NCBI GenBank assembly: GCA_016296345.1
Contig: JAEDJL010000042.1
Span: 1 to 18,712 of the forward strand
Length of the DNA stretch: 18,712 nt
Reading direction: 5' to 3'
DNA from: Bacteroidales bacterium
GTDB lineage: Bacteria; Bacteroidota; Bacteroidia; Bacteroidales; P3
Each line of letters starts with the position of its first letter. Positions within the stretch are counted from its first letter, which is position 1. Positions 1-6,974 of the stretch are shown piece by piece. The translations under genes and the position numbers were made by a program. The notes under the pieces are model-generated. The model did not search any database, was not told where the DNA came from, and saw only the letters and a list, made by a program, of their open reading frames with translations.

Positions 1-27
1 TTTAAAAGTTCTTTTTTTCTTGTTTTT

Positions 28-55
28 GGAGTACTCGAAAGGGTACTCCTTTTTT
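28..55 (+). terminator. Rho-independent terminator of an upstream gene outside the window
   Basis: A 7-bp perfect stem (GGAGTAC at 28-34, GTACTCC at 43-49) with an 8-base loop is followed directly by six T residues (50-55). This is the form of an intrinsic terminator reading rightward, so a + strand gene probably ends just left of the window. That gene itself is not visible. Confidence 0.75.
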
Positions 56-405
56 GTACAAACAGCCTGCAAATCCTCACCCGCCAATCGCTCTTTCCTA
101 ATACAAATAACAGCTTTCAACGCTCTGATTATGAGTATTATATCTTGTCAAAATAAAACGCCGTTTTGGCGGAGCGAAACGCCGATTTATTTTTGTGAAA
201 GGGCGTTTGAAAAATCCAAAACAGCCTTTTATTAAATCTTGTTGCAAAAAAGTTGTACCGAGAACGTGAAATAAAGGTATAGTAGGAAATTACTATGAAT
301 GAAAACTTCGGAAAAGGTTCTGTGTTTTCGAGATGAAAGCTTTTTGACAGACTGACGTATATTTCGGGTTTTCTACCTTTTCGGGCTGAAAGTCCAAAAG
401 CACTC
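56..405. other. Intergenic stretch without a recognisable gene
   Basis: About 350 bases with no credible coding frame, tRNA or promoter that I recognise. Minor structure only: a small stem (CGCC 159-162 with GGCG 168-171) beside a direct repeat of AAACGCCG (157 and 178), and a 6-bp hairpin ATAGTA/TACTAT (279-284 with 291-296). A 71-codon open frame at 20-235 runs through the terminator at 28-55, shows no family resemblance and was not called. Confidence 0.5.
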
Positions 406-407
406 AG

Positions 408-437
408 CTCGGGGCAGAGCGTAAGCGACGCCCCGAG
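408..437. repeat. GC-rich hairpin 1 of intergenic hairpin cluster
   Basis: Perfect 8-bp inverted repeat CTCGGGGC (408-415) and GCCCCGAG (430-437) around a 14-base loop containing GCGTAAGC (419-426). The loop motif recurs at 520-527. The GC content is well above the flanking DNA. There is no T-run after either arm, so a terminator is unlikely. The function is unknown. Confidence 0.65.
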
Positions 438-458
438 TTAATGATATAGTAGAACAGT

Positions 459-522
459 CGCCCTGAATGGGCAAAAGCGTTAGTTTTTTGTAATCAAGTT
501 ACGCTTTTGCCCCTTCAGGGCG
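459..522. repeat. Large inverted repeat, hairpin 2 of cluster
   Basis: Two 22-base arms (459-480 and 501-522) are complementary at 21 of 22 positions; the one mismatch is A470 against C511. The loop is 20 bases and T-rich. The right arm runs directly into GTAAGC (522-527), which can pair with GCTTAC (539-544) to form a further small hairpin. No target-site duplication is visible and there is no coding potential. It looks like a palindromic repeat element or a structured RNA segment. Confidence 0.75.
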
Positions 523-545
523 TAAGCTCTTTTGTGGTGCTTACC

Positions 546-600
546 CCCTATGTGTCGCTTCGCTTTACATAGGGCTGTGTGCAGGCTGCCCTTTCGGGGC
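546..600. repeat. Hairpins 3 and 4 of cluster, with alternative pairing
   Basis: CCCTATGT (546-553) pairs perfectly with ACATAGGG (567-574), and GCCC (588-591) pairs with GGGC (597-600). AGGGC (571-575) could instead pair with GCCCT (588-592), which would exclude both other stems. The segment ends in GCGTAA (599-604), echoing the GCGTAAGC motif at 419 and 520. The pairing is seen in the sequence; any regulatory meaning is speculation. Confidence 0.55.
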
Positions 601-677
601 GTAATGGGTGTTGTTGTGTTTCTCAATACAGCAAAGTTTGTCAGATGGTTTGCTTTGTTGTGCTTTGTTTTCCAACA

Positions 678-702
678 TTATTTTGCCAAGAGGGCAAAAT
701 AA
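678..702. repeat. AT-rich hairpin next to the clpP terminator
   Basis: Perfect 10-bp stem: TTATTTTGCC (678-687) with GGCAAAATAA (693-702), loop AAGAG. It lies just beyond the clpP terminator in the leftward direction and overlaps its T-tract, so it may be a secondary terminator or an RNA 3'-end stabiliser. Confidence 0.55.
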
Positions 703-735
703 AAGCGAGGTCTGCTCCTTTGGGGCAAGACCTCG
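698..735 (-). terminator. Intrinsic terminator of the clpP operon
   Basis: On the minus strand CGAGGTCT (735-728) and AGACCTCG (713-706) form an 8-bp stem, extended by GCCCC/GGAGC pairing (one G-T pair, one bulged base) around a three-base loop. A T-rich tract, CTTTTATT, follows at 705-698. It sits 38 bases beyond the clpP stop codon and is the expected end of the leftward operon. Confidence 0.8.
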
Positions 736-773
736 TTTGATTTTATTGTGCTTTGTTCTTTGCTTGGTTGTTG

Positions 774-1460
774 TTATTTCTTGGGACGGAGAATTTCGTC
801 AATCATTCCGTACTCCAAGGCTTCTTGTGCGGTGAGCCAATGGTCGCGGTCGCCGTCTTTTTCAATCTTTTCTATCGGCTGTCCGCTGTGTTTGGAGATT
901 ATGGAGTAGAGTTCTTGTTTGGTTTTGAGGATTTCTCTTGCGGCAATCTCTATGTCGGAGGCTTGTCCTTCTGCTCCGCCAAGCGGTTGGTGTATCATGA
1001 CTTTGGAGTGTTCCAATGCCGAACGTTTCTTCTTTGCTCCTGCACACAAAAGCACCGAACCCATCGAGGCTGCCAAGCCTGTGCAAATCGTTCCTACGTC
1101 GGGACGAATGTACTGCATGGTGTCATATATTCCCAAGCCGGCATTGACGTATCCTCCCGGGGTGTTGAGGTAAATCAAGATGTCTCTTTCCGAATCTACA
1201 CTTTCGAGAAAGAGAAGCTGTGCTTGAATGATGTTTGCCACATCGTCGTCTATTGCTGTGCCGAGGAAGATTATTCTCTCCATCATCAAACGTGAGAAGA
1301 CGTCCATTTGTGCTACGTTTAGCGACCGCTCTTCTATGATTGTGGGATTGATGTATGCAGCTTTTGGCGAGACATAACGGCTGTACTTGTCGAAGGTTGT
1401 GCTGCTTATTCCTCTGTGCTTTACGGCATAGAGCTTGAATTCTTTGTCTATGTTCTTCAT
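774..1460 (-). CDS. clpP: ATP-dependent Clp protease proteolytic subunit ClpP
   Basis: Serine peptidase (family S14) that forms the barrel-shaped degradation chamber working with an AAA+ unfoldase in the cytoplasm. The 228-residue product has the full triad: Ser132 in GLAASMGS, His157 in MIHQPLGG and Asp206 in DRDHWLTA. The oligomerisation region INTPGG-type (LNTPGG, 98-103) is also present. An N-terminal extension of about 40 residues makes it longer than the roughly 200-residue E. coli protein. It begins 6 bases after the prenyl synthase stop and is the last gene of the leftward operon, followed by a strong terminator. Neither tig nor clpX is adjacent here, although these commonly neighbour clpP. 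Identification is secure from the motifs. Confidence 0.96.
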   Translation of the reverse strand: MKNIDKEFKLYAVKHRGISSTTFDKYSRYVSPKAAYINPTIIEERSLNVAQMDVFSRLMMERIIFLGTAIDDDVANIIQAQLLFLESVDSERDILIYLNTPGGYVNAGLGIYDTMQYIRPDVGTICTGLAASMGSVLLCAGAKKKRSALEHSKVMIHQPLGGAEGQASDIEIAAREILKTKQELYSIISKHSGQPIEKIEKDGDRDHWLTAQEALEYGMIDEILRPKK

Positions 1461-1466
1461 CTGTGT

Positions 1467-2441
1467 TTATTTATTTCTGTCAATTAACTTCTTTGCTACT
1501 TCAATCAGTGTGGCTTTGCGTTGTGGTGCAATGTCTATTTGCTCTAACGCTTCAAAAGCTTCGGAATTGTATTTTTCGACTGCTTTTTGTGCTTTTTGTG
1601 CCACGGAGAGTTGCTCGTATATCGCTCTGACTTTTTGTATTTTTTCGTCTTTGTCGAGTGTGCTGTCTTCGTAGAGCGAGAGCAGTTCTTGCCGTTGGTC
1701 AGGGGTTGCGGTTTCCAAGGCTGTAATGTAGAGGAATGTTTTCTTGCGGTCGATGATGTCTGCTCCGCACACCTTGCCAAAGGTGTCCAAGTCGCTCCAA
1801 CAGTCGAGCATATCGTCTTTTATCTGAAAGGCTATGCCGATATATTTGCCAAAGGTGTCCAAAAGGTTGAGGGTTTTTGTGTCTGCCTTTGCCGTTATAG
1901 CTCCCAAACGCAGTGCGGTGGAGAGCAGTACTCCTGTTTTGAGCTTTATCATTTGCAGGTATTCGTCTGCCGATACTGTCCGGCGGTTTTCAAAGTCCAT
2001 GTCAAACCCTTGCCCTTCGCATACTTCGATTGCTCCCCGTGTAAGTGTCTCTGCAAGTTGCGGTATCACTTCCTTGTCGCATTGCAACAAGTATTTGAAC
2101 GCACAAGCAAACATTGCATCGCCCGAGAGTATGGCTTTGTTTTGGCTGAACTTGCGAAAGACGGTTGGTTTGCCTCTTCTGAGAGGTGAACAGTCCATTA
2201 TGTCGTCGTGCAGCAGGGTGAAGTTGTGCAACATCTCCACTGCAACTGCTGCAGGTTCGGCTTGTGATATGTCGCCTCCGCAAAGCTCGGCTGCAATCAG
2301 GCAGAGAAGGGGTCGTATTCGCTTGCCTCCCTGTCTCATTCCGTAGTCTATCGGTTCGTATAGCGAGAGAGGTTCTGACAGATAGTTCTGTGCATCGATT
2401 ATCTCTATTGCTCGCTGTTGTAATTGTTCCAATGTGTGCAT
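1467..2441 (-). CDS. Trans-isoprenyl diphosphate synthase (short-chain type)
   Basis: Condenses isopentenyl diphosphate with allylic diphosphates in the cytoplasm. Both aspartate-rich motifs are intact: DDIMD at residues 79-83 followed by LRRG (87-90), and DDMLD at 209-213. GGKRIRP (38-44) and the KT pair (168-169) are also in place. The residue five before the first motif is Phe74, a bulky residue that in this family tends to limit product length. A C15-C20 product is therefore more likely than an octaprenyl chain, but this is inference. It is 324 residues, the usual length. It lies 41 bases after the epimerase gene and 6 before clpP. It could supply precursors for the lipid carrier or quinones. 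Confidence 0.92.
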   Translation of the reverse strand: MHTLEQLQQRAIEIIDAQNYLSEPLSLYEPIDYGMRQGGKRIRPLLCLIAAELCGGDISQAEPAAVAVEMLHNFTLLHDDIMDCSPLRRGKPTVFRKFSQNKAILSGDAMFACAFKYLLQCDKEVIPQLAETLTRGAIEVCEGQGFDMDFENRRTVSADEYLQMIKLKTGVLLSTALRLGAITAKADTKTLNLLDTFGKYIGIAFQIKDDMLDCWSDLDTFGKVCGADIIDRKKTFLYITALETATPDQRQELLSLYEDSTLDKDEKIQKVRAIYEQLSVAQKAQKAVEKYNSEAFEALEQIDIAPQRKATLIEVAKKLIDRNK

Positions 2442-2482
2442 GATTTCTTTGTATTATTGTTGTCGGATTGTCTTTTGGTATT

Positions 2483-3610
2483 TCAAAGTGTGTCGAGTAT
2501 GGTTTGGCAGATGAAGTCTCCTGCTTTTCCGTCTCCGAAAAGGGGCGGATAGTCCGAAGGAGGGTTGGCAAGAAAGGCGTCGGCTCTTTGGCAGATGAGG
2601 TCTCTGTCGGCATCGCACACAAAGGCGTTGCCTTGTTGTACTATTTCCTGCCACTCTGTTTCGCTTCGGAGAATGACCGAAGGACGTTTCAAGAAGTAGG
2701 CTTCCTTTTGTACTCCGCCCGAGTCGGTGAGTATGAGAGAGGAATGCTTCTCCAAGTATATCATATCTAAGAACGATACGGGTTCTATTATCTTTATATT
2801 GCTATTGTCTTGCAGTTCGGTCAGCAGCTTTTGAGACAACATTTGCGGCATCATCTTCTTTGTGCGTGGGTGAAGAGGGAGAATGATTTGACAGAAGCGG
2901 CTTATTTGCAGTATGGCTTCAAAGATGCTTTGCATTCTTGCCTTGTTGTCGGTGTTGCTGTCTCGATGTATGGTGCAGAGAGCGTAAGGTGGTTTGCAGA
3001 AAGTGAACTTGCAGGCGGAGAGTTCTGCCTTTTTCTCAAAGAAAAGGGTGTTGTCGTACATTATGTCGCCGCAGTGGTAGATGTTTGGGCTGTCTGCTGT
3101 TGCCTTGGAGCTTAGTTGTTGTGAAAAACCCTCCTTTACAAGGTTGTCGTAGCCTGTTTGTGTTGGTGAAAACAGCAGGGTGGAGACGTGGTCGCAGAGA
3201 ATGCGGTTAATCTCTTCGGGCATTGATTTGTTGAACGAGCGTAATCCGGCTTCGATGTGAACAATGGGTATGAGCATCTTGCTTGCTGCAATGGCGGCTG
3301 CAAGTGTGGAGTTGGTGTCTCCATAAACCACAACTGCATCGGGCTTTTCTGCTTCAAACACTTCTTCCAAACGTTCTGTCATCAGTGCGGTTTGTTTGCC
3401 GTGTTTGCCGCTTCCGACTGCAAGGTTGTACCTTGGGCGTGGTATATCGAGTTCTGTGAAAAATACTTCCGACATATTTTGGTCGTAGTGTTGCCCTGTG
3501 TGGATTATCACTTCTTCCAACTTGTCCGAAAAGCTGTTTCGGATTGCCCTGCTCAAAGCCGAGGCTTTTATTATCTGTGGTCTTGCTCCTATTATGGTGG
3601 TTAGTTTCAT
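2483..3610 (-). CDS. wecB: UDP-N-acetylglucosamine 2-epimerase, non-hydrolysing
   Basis: Interconverts UDP-GlcNAc and UDP-ManNAc, or a close analogue, to supply surface polysaccharide sugars. The 375-residue protein has TGQHYD (38-43), YGDT with Asp98, HIEAGLRS with Glu120, PEEINR (131-136), IHR with His215 and the nucleotide-binding DSGGVQKEA (296-304). The catalytic acids and His match the spacing of E. coli WecB. The N-terminus reads GARPQ instead of the GTRPE seen in classical WecB. GARPQ also occurs in WbpI-type epimerases acting on diacetamido-uronic acids, so the exact substrate is open. Its ATG overlaps the glycosyltransferase stop by 4 bases (ATGA), implying translational coupling. 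Confidence 0.9.
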   Translation of the reverse strand: MKLTTIIGARPQIIKASALSRAIRNSFSDKLEEVIIHTGQHYDQNMSEVFFTELDIPRPRYNLAVGSGKHGKQTALMTERLEEVFEAEKPDAVVVYGDTNSTLAAAIAASKMLIPIVHIEAGLRSFNKSMPEEINRILCDHVSTLLFSPTQTGYDNLVKEGFSQQLSSKATADSPNIYHCGDIMYDNTLFFEKKAELSACKFTFCKPPYALCTIHRDSNTDNKARMQSIFEAILQISRFCQIILPLHPRTKKMMPQMLSQKLLTELQDNSNIKIIEPVSFLDMIYLEKHSSLILTDSGGVQKEAYFLKRPSVILRSETEWQEIVQQGNAFVCDADRDLICQRADAFLANPPSDYPPLFGDGKAGDFICQTILDTL

Positions 3611-4833
3611 AGTTGTGCCAAATGGTCGTAAAATTCTTGTGCTATCTTGTCGCGATTGAAGTTCTCGGCGGCGTATCTCAGTCCGTTCTCGCCAAGGGTC
3701 GCCGCCTTGCTGCGGTCGTTGTAGAGTTCCAAAATCTTTTGTGTCAGGTCGTCGGAGTTTTCGGGTTCAAAAGCCAAGCCACACTTGCCTTGATTGACAA
3801 AAAGCTCCTTGGCTTCGCCCTCAATGCCCAAGATGACAGGCTTTTTCATTGCAAGGTTTTCAAATATCTTTGAGGGAATTGCTCCTTTGAACAAGTCTAA
3901 TTTTTTGAGCGGAATGATGCTTGCATCTATGTCGGTAATCACTCCGTGCATCTGCTCTTTTGGTACTGCATCATAAAAATCTACATTGTCAAGCCCCAGA
4001 GTGGCTTTCATCTCTTGGAGCTTGGTTTTCTCAGGTCCGTTTCCCATGAGGATAAACTTAATGTCGGGATAGTTTCTGAGCTTGTCTGCCGCCTGCAAGA
4101 TGACTTCCAAGCCTTGTGCATAGCCTATGATACCACCATAAAACAAGATAAAGTCGCTGTCTTTGTAGTCTTTGGCTTTTCGGAACTGTCCTTTGGCTTC
4201 GGTCTTTGAGGCATCGTACAACTTAATATCAACTCCGTTTTTGAGCCAATGGACTTTCTTGTCGGGAAATCGGGCAGATATGTTTGATACTATGCCCTGC
4301 GTCTGTCCGCTGATAAGGTTTGCCTTGCGGTAACAGAACTCTTCTAACTTCGTTGCACGGTTTAGAAGAAAACGATTGCTGATTATGCCCAACTTTTCGG
4401 CACTTTCGGGCCAGAGATCGGACACATTGAAGACAAATTTCGCTCCCTTGGCTTTGGCAATGGCGTATGCACTTATGCCGAGAAACAAAGGCGGACTTTC
4501 AACAAAGAGAATGTCTTGTTTCTTTAGCTTTGTCAGTCCGACAATGAGGGAAGAAAAAACAAAGGAAAAGTAATTGAGCAATCGCTTTATGACCGATTTT
4601 GACTTTGAAACGTAAATCCAACTGCGGAAAATCTGCATTTGTTGCATCTGTTCTTTGCAATACCACTTTCCTTTGTATTGTGGGTGGATTTGCATTTGAG
4701 GATAGTTGGGCATTGCGGTCAGAACGCTCACCTCTACGCCCCTTTGTTGCAGTCGGAGTGCAAGTTCGTACAATCGGTTTTGAGGCGCTCCGACTTCGGG
4801 TGGGAAATATTGTGTCAGAATGAGTAGTCTCAT
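3607..4833 (-). CDS. Glycosyltransferase family 4, WbuB-like
   Basis: Retaining GT-B glycosyltransferase predicted to add a sugar to a lipid-linked surface glycan at the cytoplasmic face of the inner membrane. The N-terminal acceptor domain starts LILTQYFPPEVGAP (4-17) and includes the WPES motif (141-144) typical of the WbuB group. The donor domain carries FYGGIIGYAQG (231-241), LMGNGPE (262-268) and PSKIFENLA (320-328), with acidic Glu325 and Glu340 in the EX7E-like region. It is 408 residues, full length. WbuB homologues usually sit beside wecB-like epimerases in O-antigen clusters, as here. It is the first gene of the leftward operon, with a TACCTTTG element upstream. The sugar transferred cannot be assigned. 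Confidence 0.85.
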   Translation of the reverse strand: MRLLILTQYFPPEVGAPQNRLYELALRLQQRGVEVSVLTAMPNYPQMQIHPQYKGKWYCKEQMQQMQIFRSWIYVSKSKSVIKRLLNYFSFVFSSLIVGLTKLKKQDILFVESPPLFLGISAYAIAKAKGAKFVFNVSDLWPESAEKLGIISNRFLLNRATKLEEFCYRKANLISGQTQGIVSNISARFPDKKVHWLKNGVDIKLYDASKTEAKGQFRKAKDYKDSDFILFYGGIIGYAQGLEVILQAADKLRNYPDIKFILMGNGPEKTKLQEMKATLGLDNVDFYDAVPKEQMHGVITDIDASIIPLKKLDLFKGAIPSKIFENLAMKKPVILGIEGEAKELFVNQGKCGLAFEPENSDDLTQKILELYNDRSKAATLGENGLRYAAENFNRDKIAQEFYDHLAQL

Positions 4834-4867
4834 CGTTATTTCTTGCTGTCAATTTTCAAAAACTTCG

Positions 4868-4902
4868 CAAAGGTAAGGCTTTTTGGCTGATTGGCGAACA
4901 AA
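4868..4902 (-). promoter_or_regulatory. Bacteroidota-type promoter of the leftward operon
   Basis: On the minus strand TACCTTTG (4875-4868) matches the -7 consensus TAnnTTTG. A TTTG (4902-4899) lies 23 bases upstream as a possible -33 element. The -7 box ends 34 bases before the glycosyltransferase ATG. Confidence 0.6.
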
Positions 4903-4903
4903 C

Positions 4904-4936
4904 TTGCCTTATAAAGCAAACTTTTTTGTAATTTTG
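4904..4936 (+). promoter_or_regulatory. Bacteroidota-type promoter of the asparaginase operon
   Basis: TAATTTTG (4929-4936) matches the -7 consensus TAnnTTTG, 22 bases before the asparaginase ATG. A weak TTG (4904-4906) stands 22 bases upstream. The -7 call is good; the -33 element is tentative. Confidence 0.55.
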
Positions 4937-4958
4937 CCCGAATTATATTGGCAGATTT

Positions 4959-5981
4959 ATGAAAAATATTTTGGTAATATACACCGGAGGAACCATAGGA
5001 ATGGTCAAAGACAAGCAAACGGGAGCTTTACATCCTTTTGATATGAAAAAGATTTACGAAGCTCTTCCGGTTTTGAGGCAGTTGGACTGCAACATAGACA
5101 CTTGGCAGTTTGACCCTATTATCGATTCGTCGGACATGAACGCCGGAGTATGGATAAGACTTGTCGACCTTATCGGACAGCAGTACGACAAATATGATGG
5201 CTTTGTGGTTCTGCACGGCACAGACACCATGAGCTACACGGCATCGGCTCTCAGCTTTTTGTTGGAAGACCTTTCCAAGCCGGTAATCATCACAGGCAGT
5301 CAGCTGCCTTTGGGAATGATAAGAACAGACGGCAGGGAAAACATAATTTCTGCAATAGAGATTGCAGCCAATGAGCAAGTTGCAATCGGCGAGGTGTGCA
5401 TCTTTTTTGAGAACAAGCTCTTCAGAGGCAACAGAACGACCAAGTTTAATGCCGAACACTTCGAGGCGTTCTATTCGGGCAACTATCCTTCGCTTGCAAA
5501 AGTGGGTATCAACATTATATATAAGCAACATCTTTTGCGTCCTTTGAGCAATAAACCGCTCAAAGTGTACAATAAGATGTGCGATAATGTCATTATAGTA
5601 AAGGTTCACCCTGCTTTGAGACAGGAATACCTCGAAGCCTTTCTTTCGGTGGAGGGTTTGAGAGGTGTTGTTCTCGAAACGTACGGTAGCGGCAACGCTC
5701 CGACTTCGCCATGGTTCATAAACGCCATAAAGAAAGCAATAGACAAGGGGGTGATTGTGCTGAATGTTACTCAGTGTAAGGCAGGCAGTGTGGTAATGGG
5801 TCATTATGAGGCATCGATGGAGCTTTTGAACATTGGCGTTGTGTCGGGTGGCGACATTACAACCGAGGCTGCATTGGCTAAGTTGATGTTTGTGTTGGCT
5901 AACTACAACTCCAAGGAAGAAAGAATAAAGATGTTGAACTCCGACATGAGGGGAGAAATAACAGGCAAAGAGGTTTTTTAG
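4959..5981 (+). CDS. ansA: Type I (cytoplasmic) L-asparaginase
   Basis: Hydrolyses L-asparagine to aspartate and ammonia. At 340 residues with no signal peptide it fits the cytoplasmic AnsA class rather than the secreted type II enzyme. The nucleophile region is YTGGTIGM (8-15, Thr12). The second threonine site is HGTDTM (86-91, Thr88 with Asp89), and the catalytic Lys is Lys162 in GNRTTK. These correspond to Thr14, Thr91, Asp92 and Lys163 of E. coli AnsA. It is the first gene of the rightward operon, and its TAG stop is followed with no gap by the ATG of the kinase gene. Related amidotransferase-subunit GatD is less likely given the length and motifs. Confidence 0.93.
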   Translation: MKNILVIYTGGTIGMVKDKQTGALHPFDMKKIYEALPVLRQLDCNIDTWQFDPIIDSSDMNAGVWIRLVDLIGQQYDKYDGFVVLHGTDTMSYTASALSFLLEDLSKPVIITGSQLPLGMIRTDGRENIISAIEIAANEQVAIGEVCIFFENKLFRGNRTTKFNAEHFEAFYSGNYPSLAKVGINIIYKQHLLRPLSNKPLKVYNKMCDNVIIVKVHPALRQEYLEAFLSVEGLRGVVLETYGSGNAPTSPWFINAIKKAIDKGVIVLNVTQCKAGSVVMGHYEASMELLNIGVVSGGDITTEAALAKLMFVLANYNSKEERIKMLNSDMRGEITGKEVF

Positions 5982-6974
5982 ATGAGTTACGCAGATATAT
6001 TTTCGCAATTTGAGGCTCTGACTGTCATGGTTGTGGGAGATGTGATGATAGATGCCTATTGGTGGGCAGATGTGAGGCGGATTTCGCCCGAAGCTCCCGT
6101 GCCTGTGTGCGAGGTAAAGAAGAAAGAAAACCGCTTGGGCGGTGCTGCAAATGTGGCACTCAACATTGCGGCAATGGGGGCAAAGCCTTTGCTCTGTTCG
6201 GTTGTGGGAGATGACAAGGCAGGACGCACAATGCGAGAACTGTTTGTACGACATGGCTTGTCGGCAGAGGGACTTGTCTTCTCCGAGCAAAGACCCACAA
6301 GCGTAAAAACCCGCATTATCGGCAACAATACCCAGATGCTCAGAATAGACGAGGAAGACACCGGAGTACTTTCAGAAAACGAACAAGAAATGTTTGTAGA
6401 GAGAGTGAAAACTCTTTTTGATAACAACAGGATTGATGCTTTGGTTTTTCAGGATTATGACAAGGGAGTGTTGAGCAGGGAAGTGATAGAGAAAATAACA
6501 GCCTTGGCTCACTCAAAGTCGGTGCCTGTGTGTGTCGATCCGAAAAAACGCAACTTTGCTTTCTACAAAGATGCCGACCTTTTTAAGCCCAACTTCAAGG
6601 AACTCAAAGAAGGCTTGAAGTCCGACGAGATAAGAGCAGAAGAACAATCCCTTATGGAGGCGGCAAAACTTCTTTATGACCAAATGAATGTTCAAAAGGT
6701 TTTTGTAACTCTTAGCGAAAAGGGAGTGTTTCTTGCAGACTTCGGTTCAAAGGACAGAAAGAGTGTTCTCTTACCTGCCTGCGTGAGAAAGATTGCCGAT
6801 GTGAGCGGAGCAGGAGACACGGTTATCAGTCTTGCAAGCCTTTGCATGGGGCTGCATCTTGCTTTTGAACAAGTGGCTCACATAAGCAACATAGCAGGAG
6901 GCTTGGTTTGCGAATATGTAGGGGTAGTTCCTATCGACAAAACAAGATTATTGACAGAATTGGAGAAAGCATGA
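5982..6974 (+). CDS. RfaE1/HldA-like heptose 7-phosphate kinase (PfkB family)
   Basis: PfkB/ribokinase-fold kinase resembling domain I of HldE, which phosphorylates D-glycero-D-manno-heptose 7-phosphate for lipopolysaccharide core synthesis. Visible motifs are VVGDVMIDAYW (17-27), the glycine-rich GGAANVA (53-59), VDPKKRNF (185-192) and the anion-hole/catalytic DVSGAGDT (273-280) with base Asp279. At 330 residues it covers only the kinase; the cytidylyltransferase domain of bifunctional HldE is absent, so a separate partner would be needed elsewhere. It starts directly after the asparaginase stop and its TGA overlaps the next ATG. The sugar substrate is inferred from family resemblance. Confidence 0.85.
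   Translation: MSYADIFSQFEALTVMVVGDVMIDAYWWADVRRISPEAPVPVCEVKKKENRLGGAANVALNIAAMGAKPLLCSVVGDDKAGRTMRELFVRHGLSAEGLVFSEQRPTSVKTRIIGNNTQMLRIDEEDTGVLSENEQEMFVERVKTLFDNNRIDALVFQDYDKGVLSREVIEKITALAHSKSVPVCVDPKKRNFAFYKDADLFKPNFKELKEGLKSDEIRAEEQSLMEAAKLLYDQMNVQKVFVTLSEKGVFLADFGSKDRKSVLLPACVRKIADVSGAGDTVISLASLCMGLHLAFEQVAHISNIAGGLVCEYVGVVPIDKTRLLTELEKA

Noticed and set aside
20..235. A 71-codon open frame at the left edge
   Set aside because: It runs through the terminator stem at 28-55, has no recognised motif, and no promoter was seen.
294..335. A 13-codon open frame (MNENFGKGSVFSR)
   Set aside because: Such short frames are expected by chance, and no promoter or leader function is visible.
408..604. 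Insertion sequence or CRISPR interpretation of the hairpin cluster
   Set aside because: There is no transposase, no target-site duplication flanking the long inverted repeat, and no evenly spaced identical repeats with spacers.
608..835. A 75-codon open frame on the + strand
   Set aside because: It passes through the clpP terminator and into the clpP gene in antisense, with no family resemblance.
1587..2189. A 200-codon + strand open frame antisense to the prenyl synthase
   Set aside because: The prenyl synthase on the minus strand has both DDxxD motifs; the antisense frame is a codon-bias shadow.
5028..6290. A 420-codon open frame on the minus strand, antisense to the asparaginase and kinase genes
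   Set aside because: The + strand genes have intact catalytic motifs. The antisense product is rich in His and Cys with no recognisable domain. Coding strands here favour TTG, CTT and CTC over TTA, CTA and TCA, which leaves few antisense stops.
6908..6970. Upstream TTG start for the PorT-like gene
   Set aside because: It would lie inside the kinase gene and put 21 non-signal residues before a typical signal peptide. ATG 6971 with its ATGA overlap is better.
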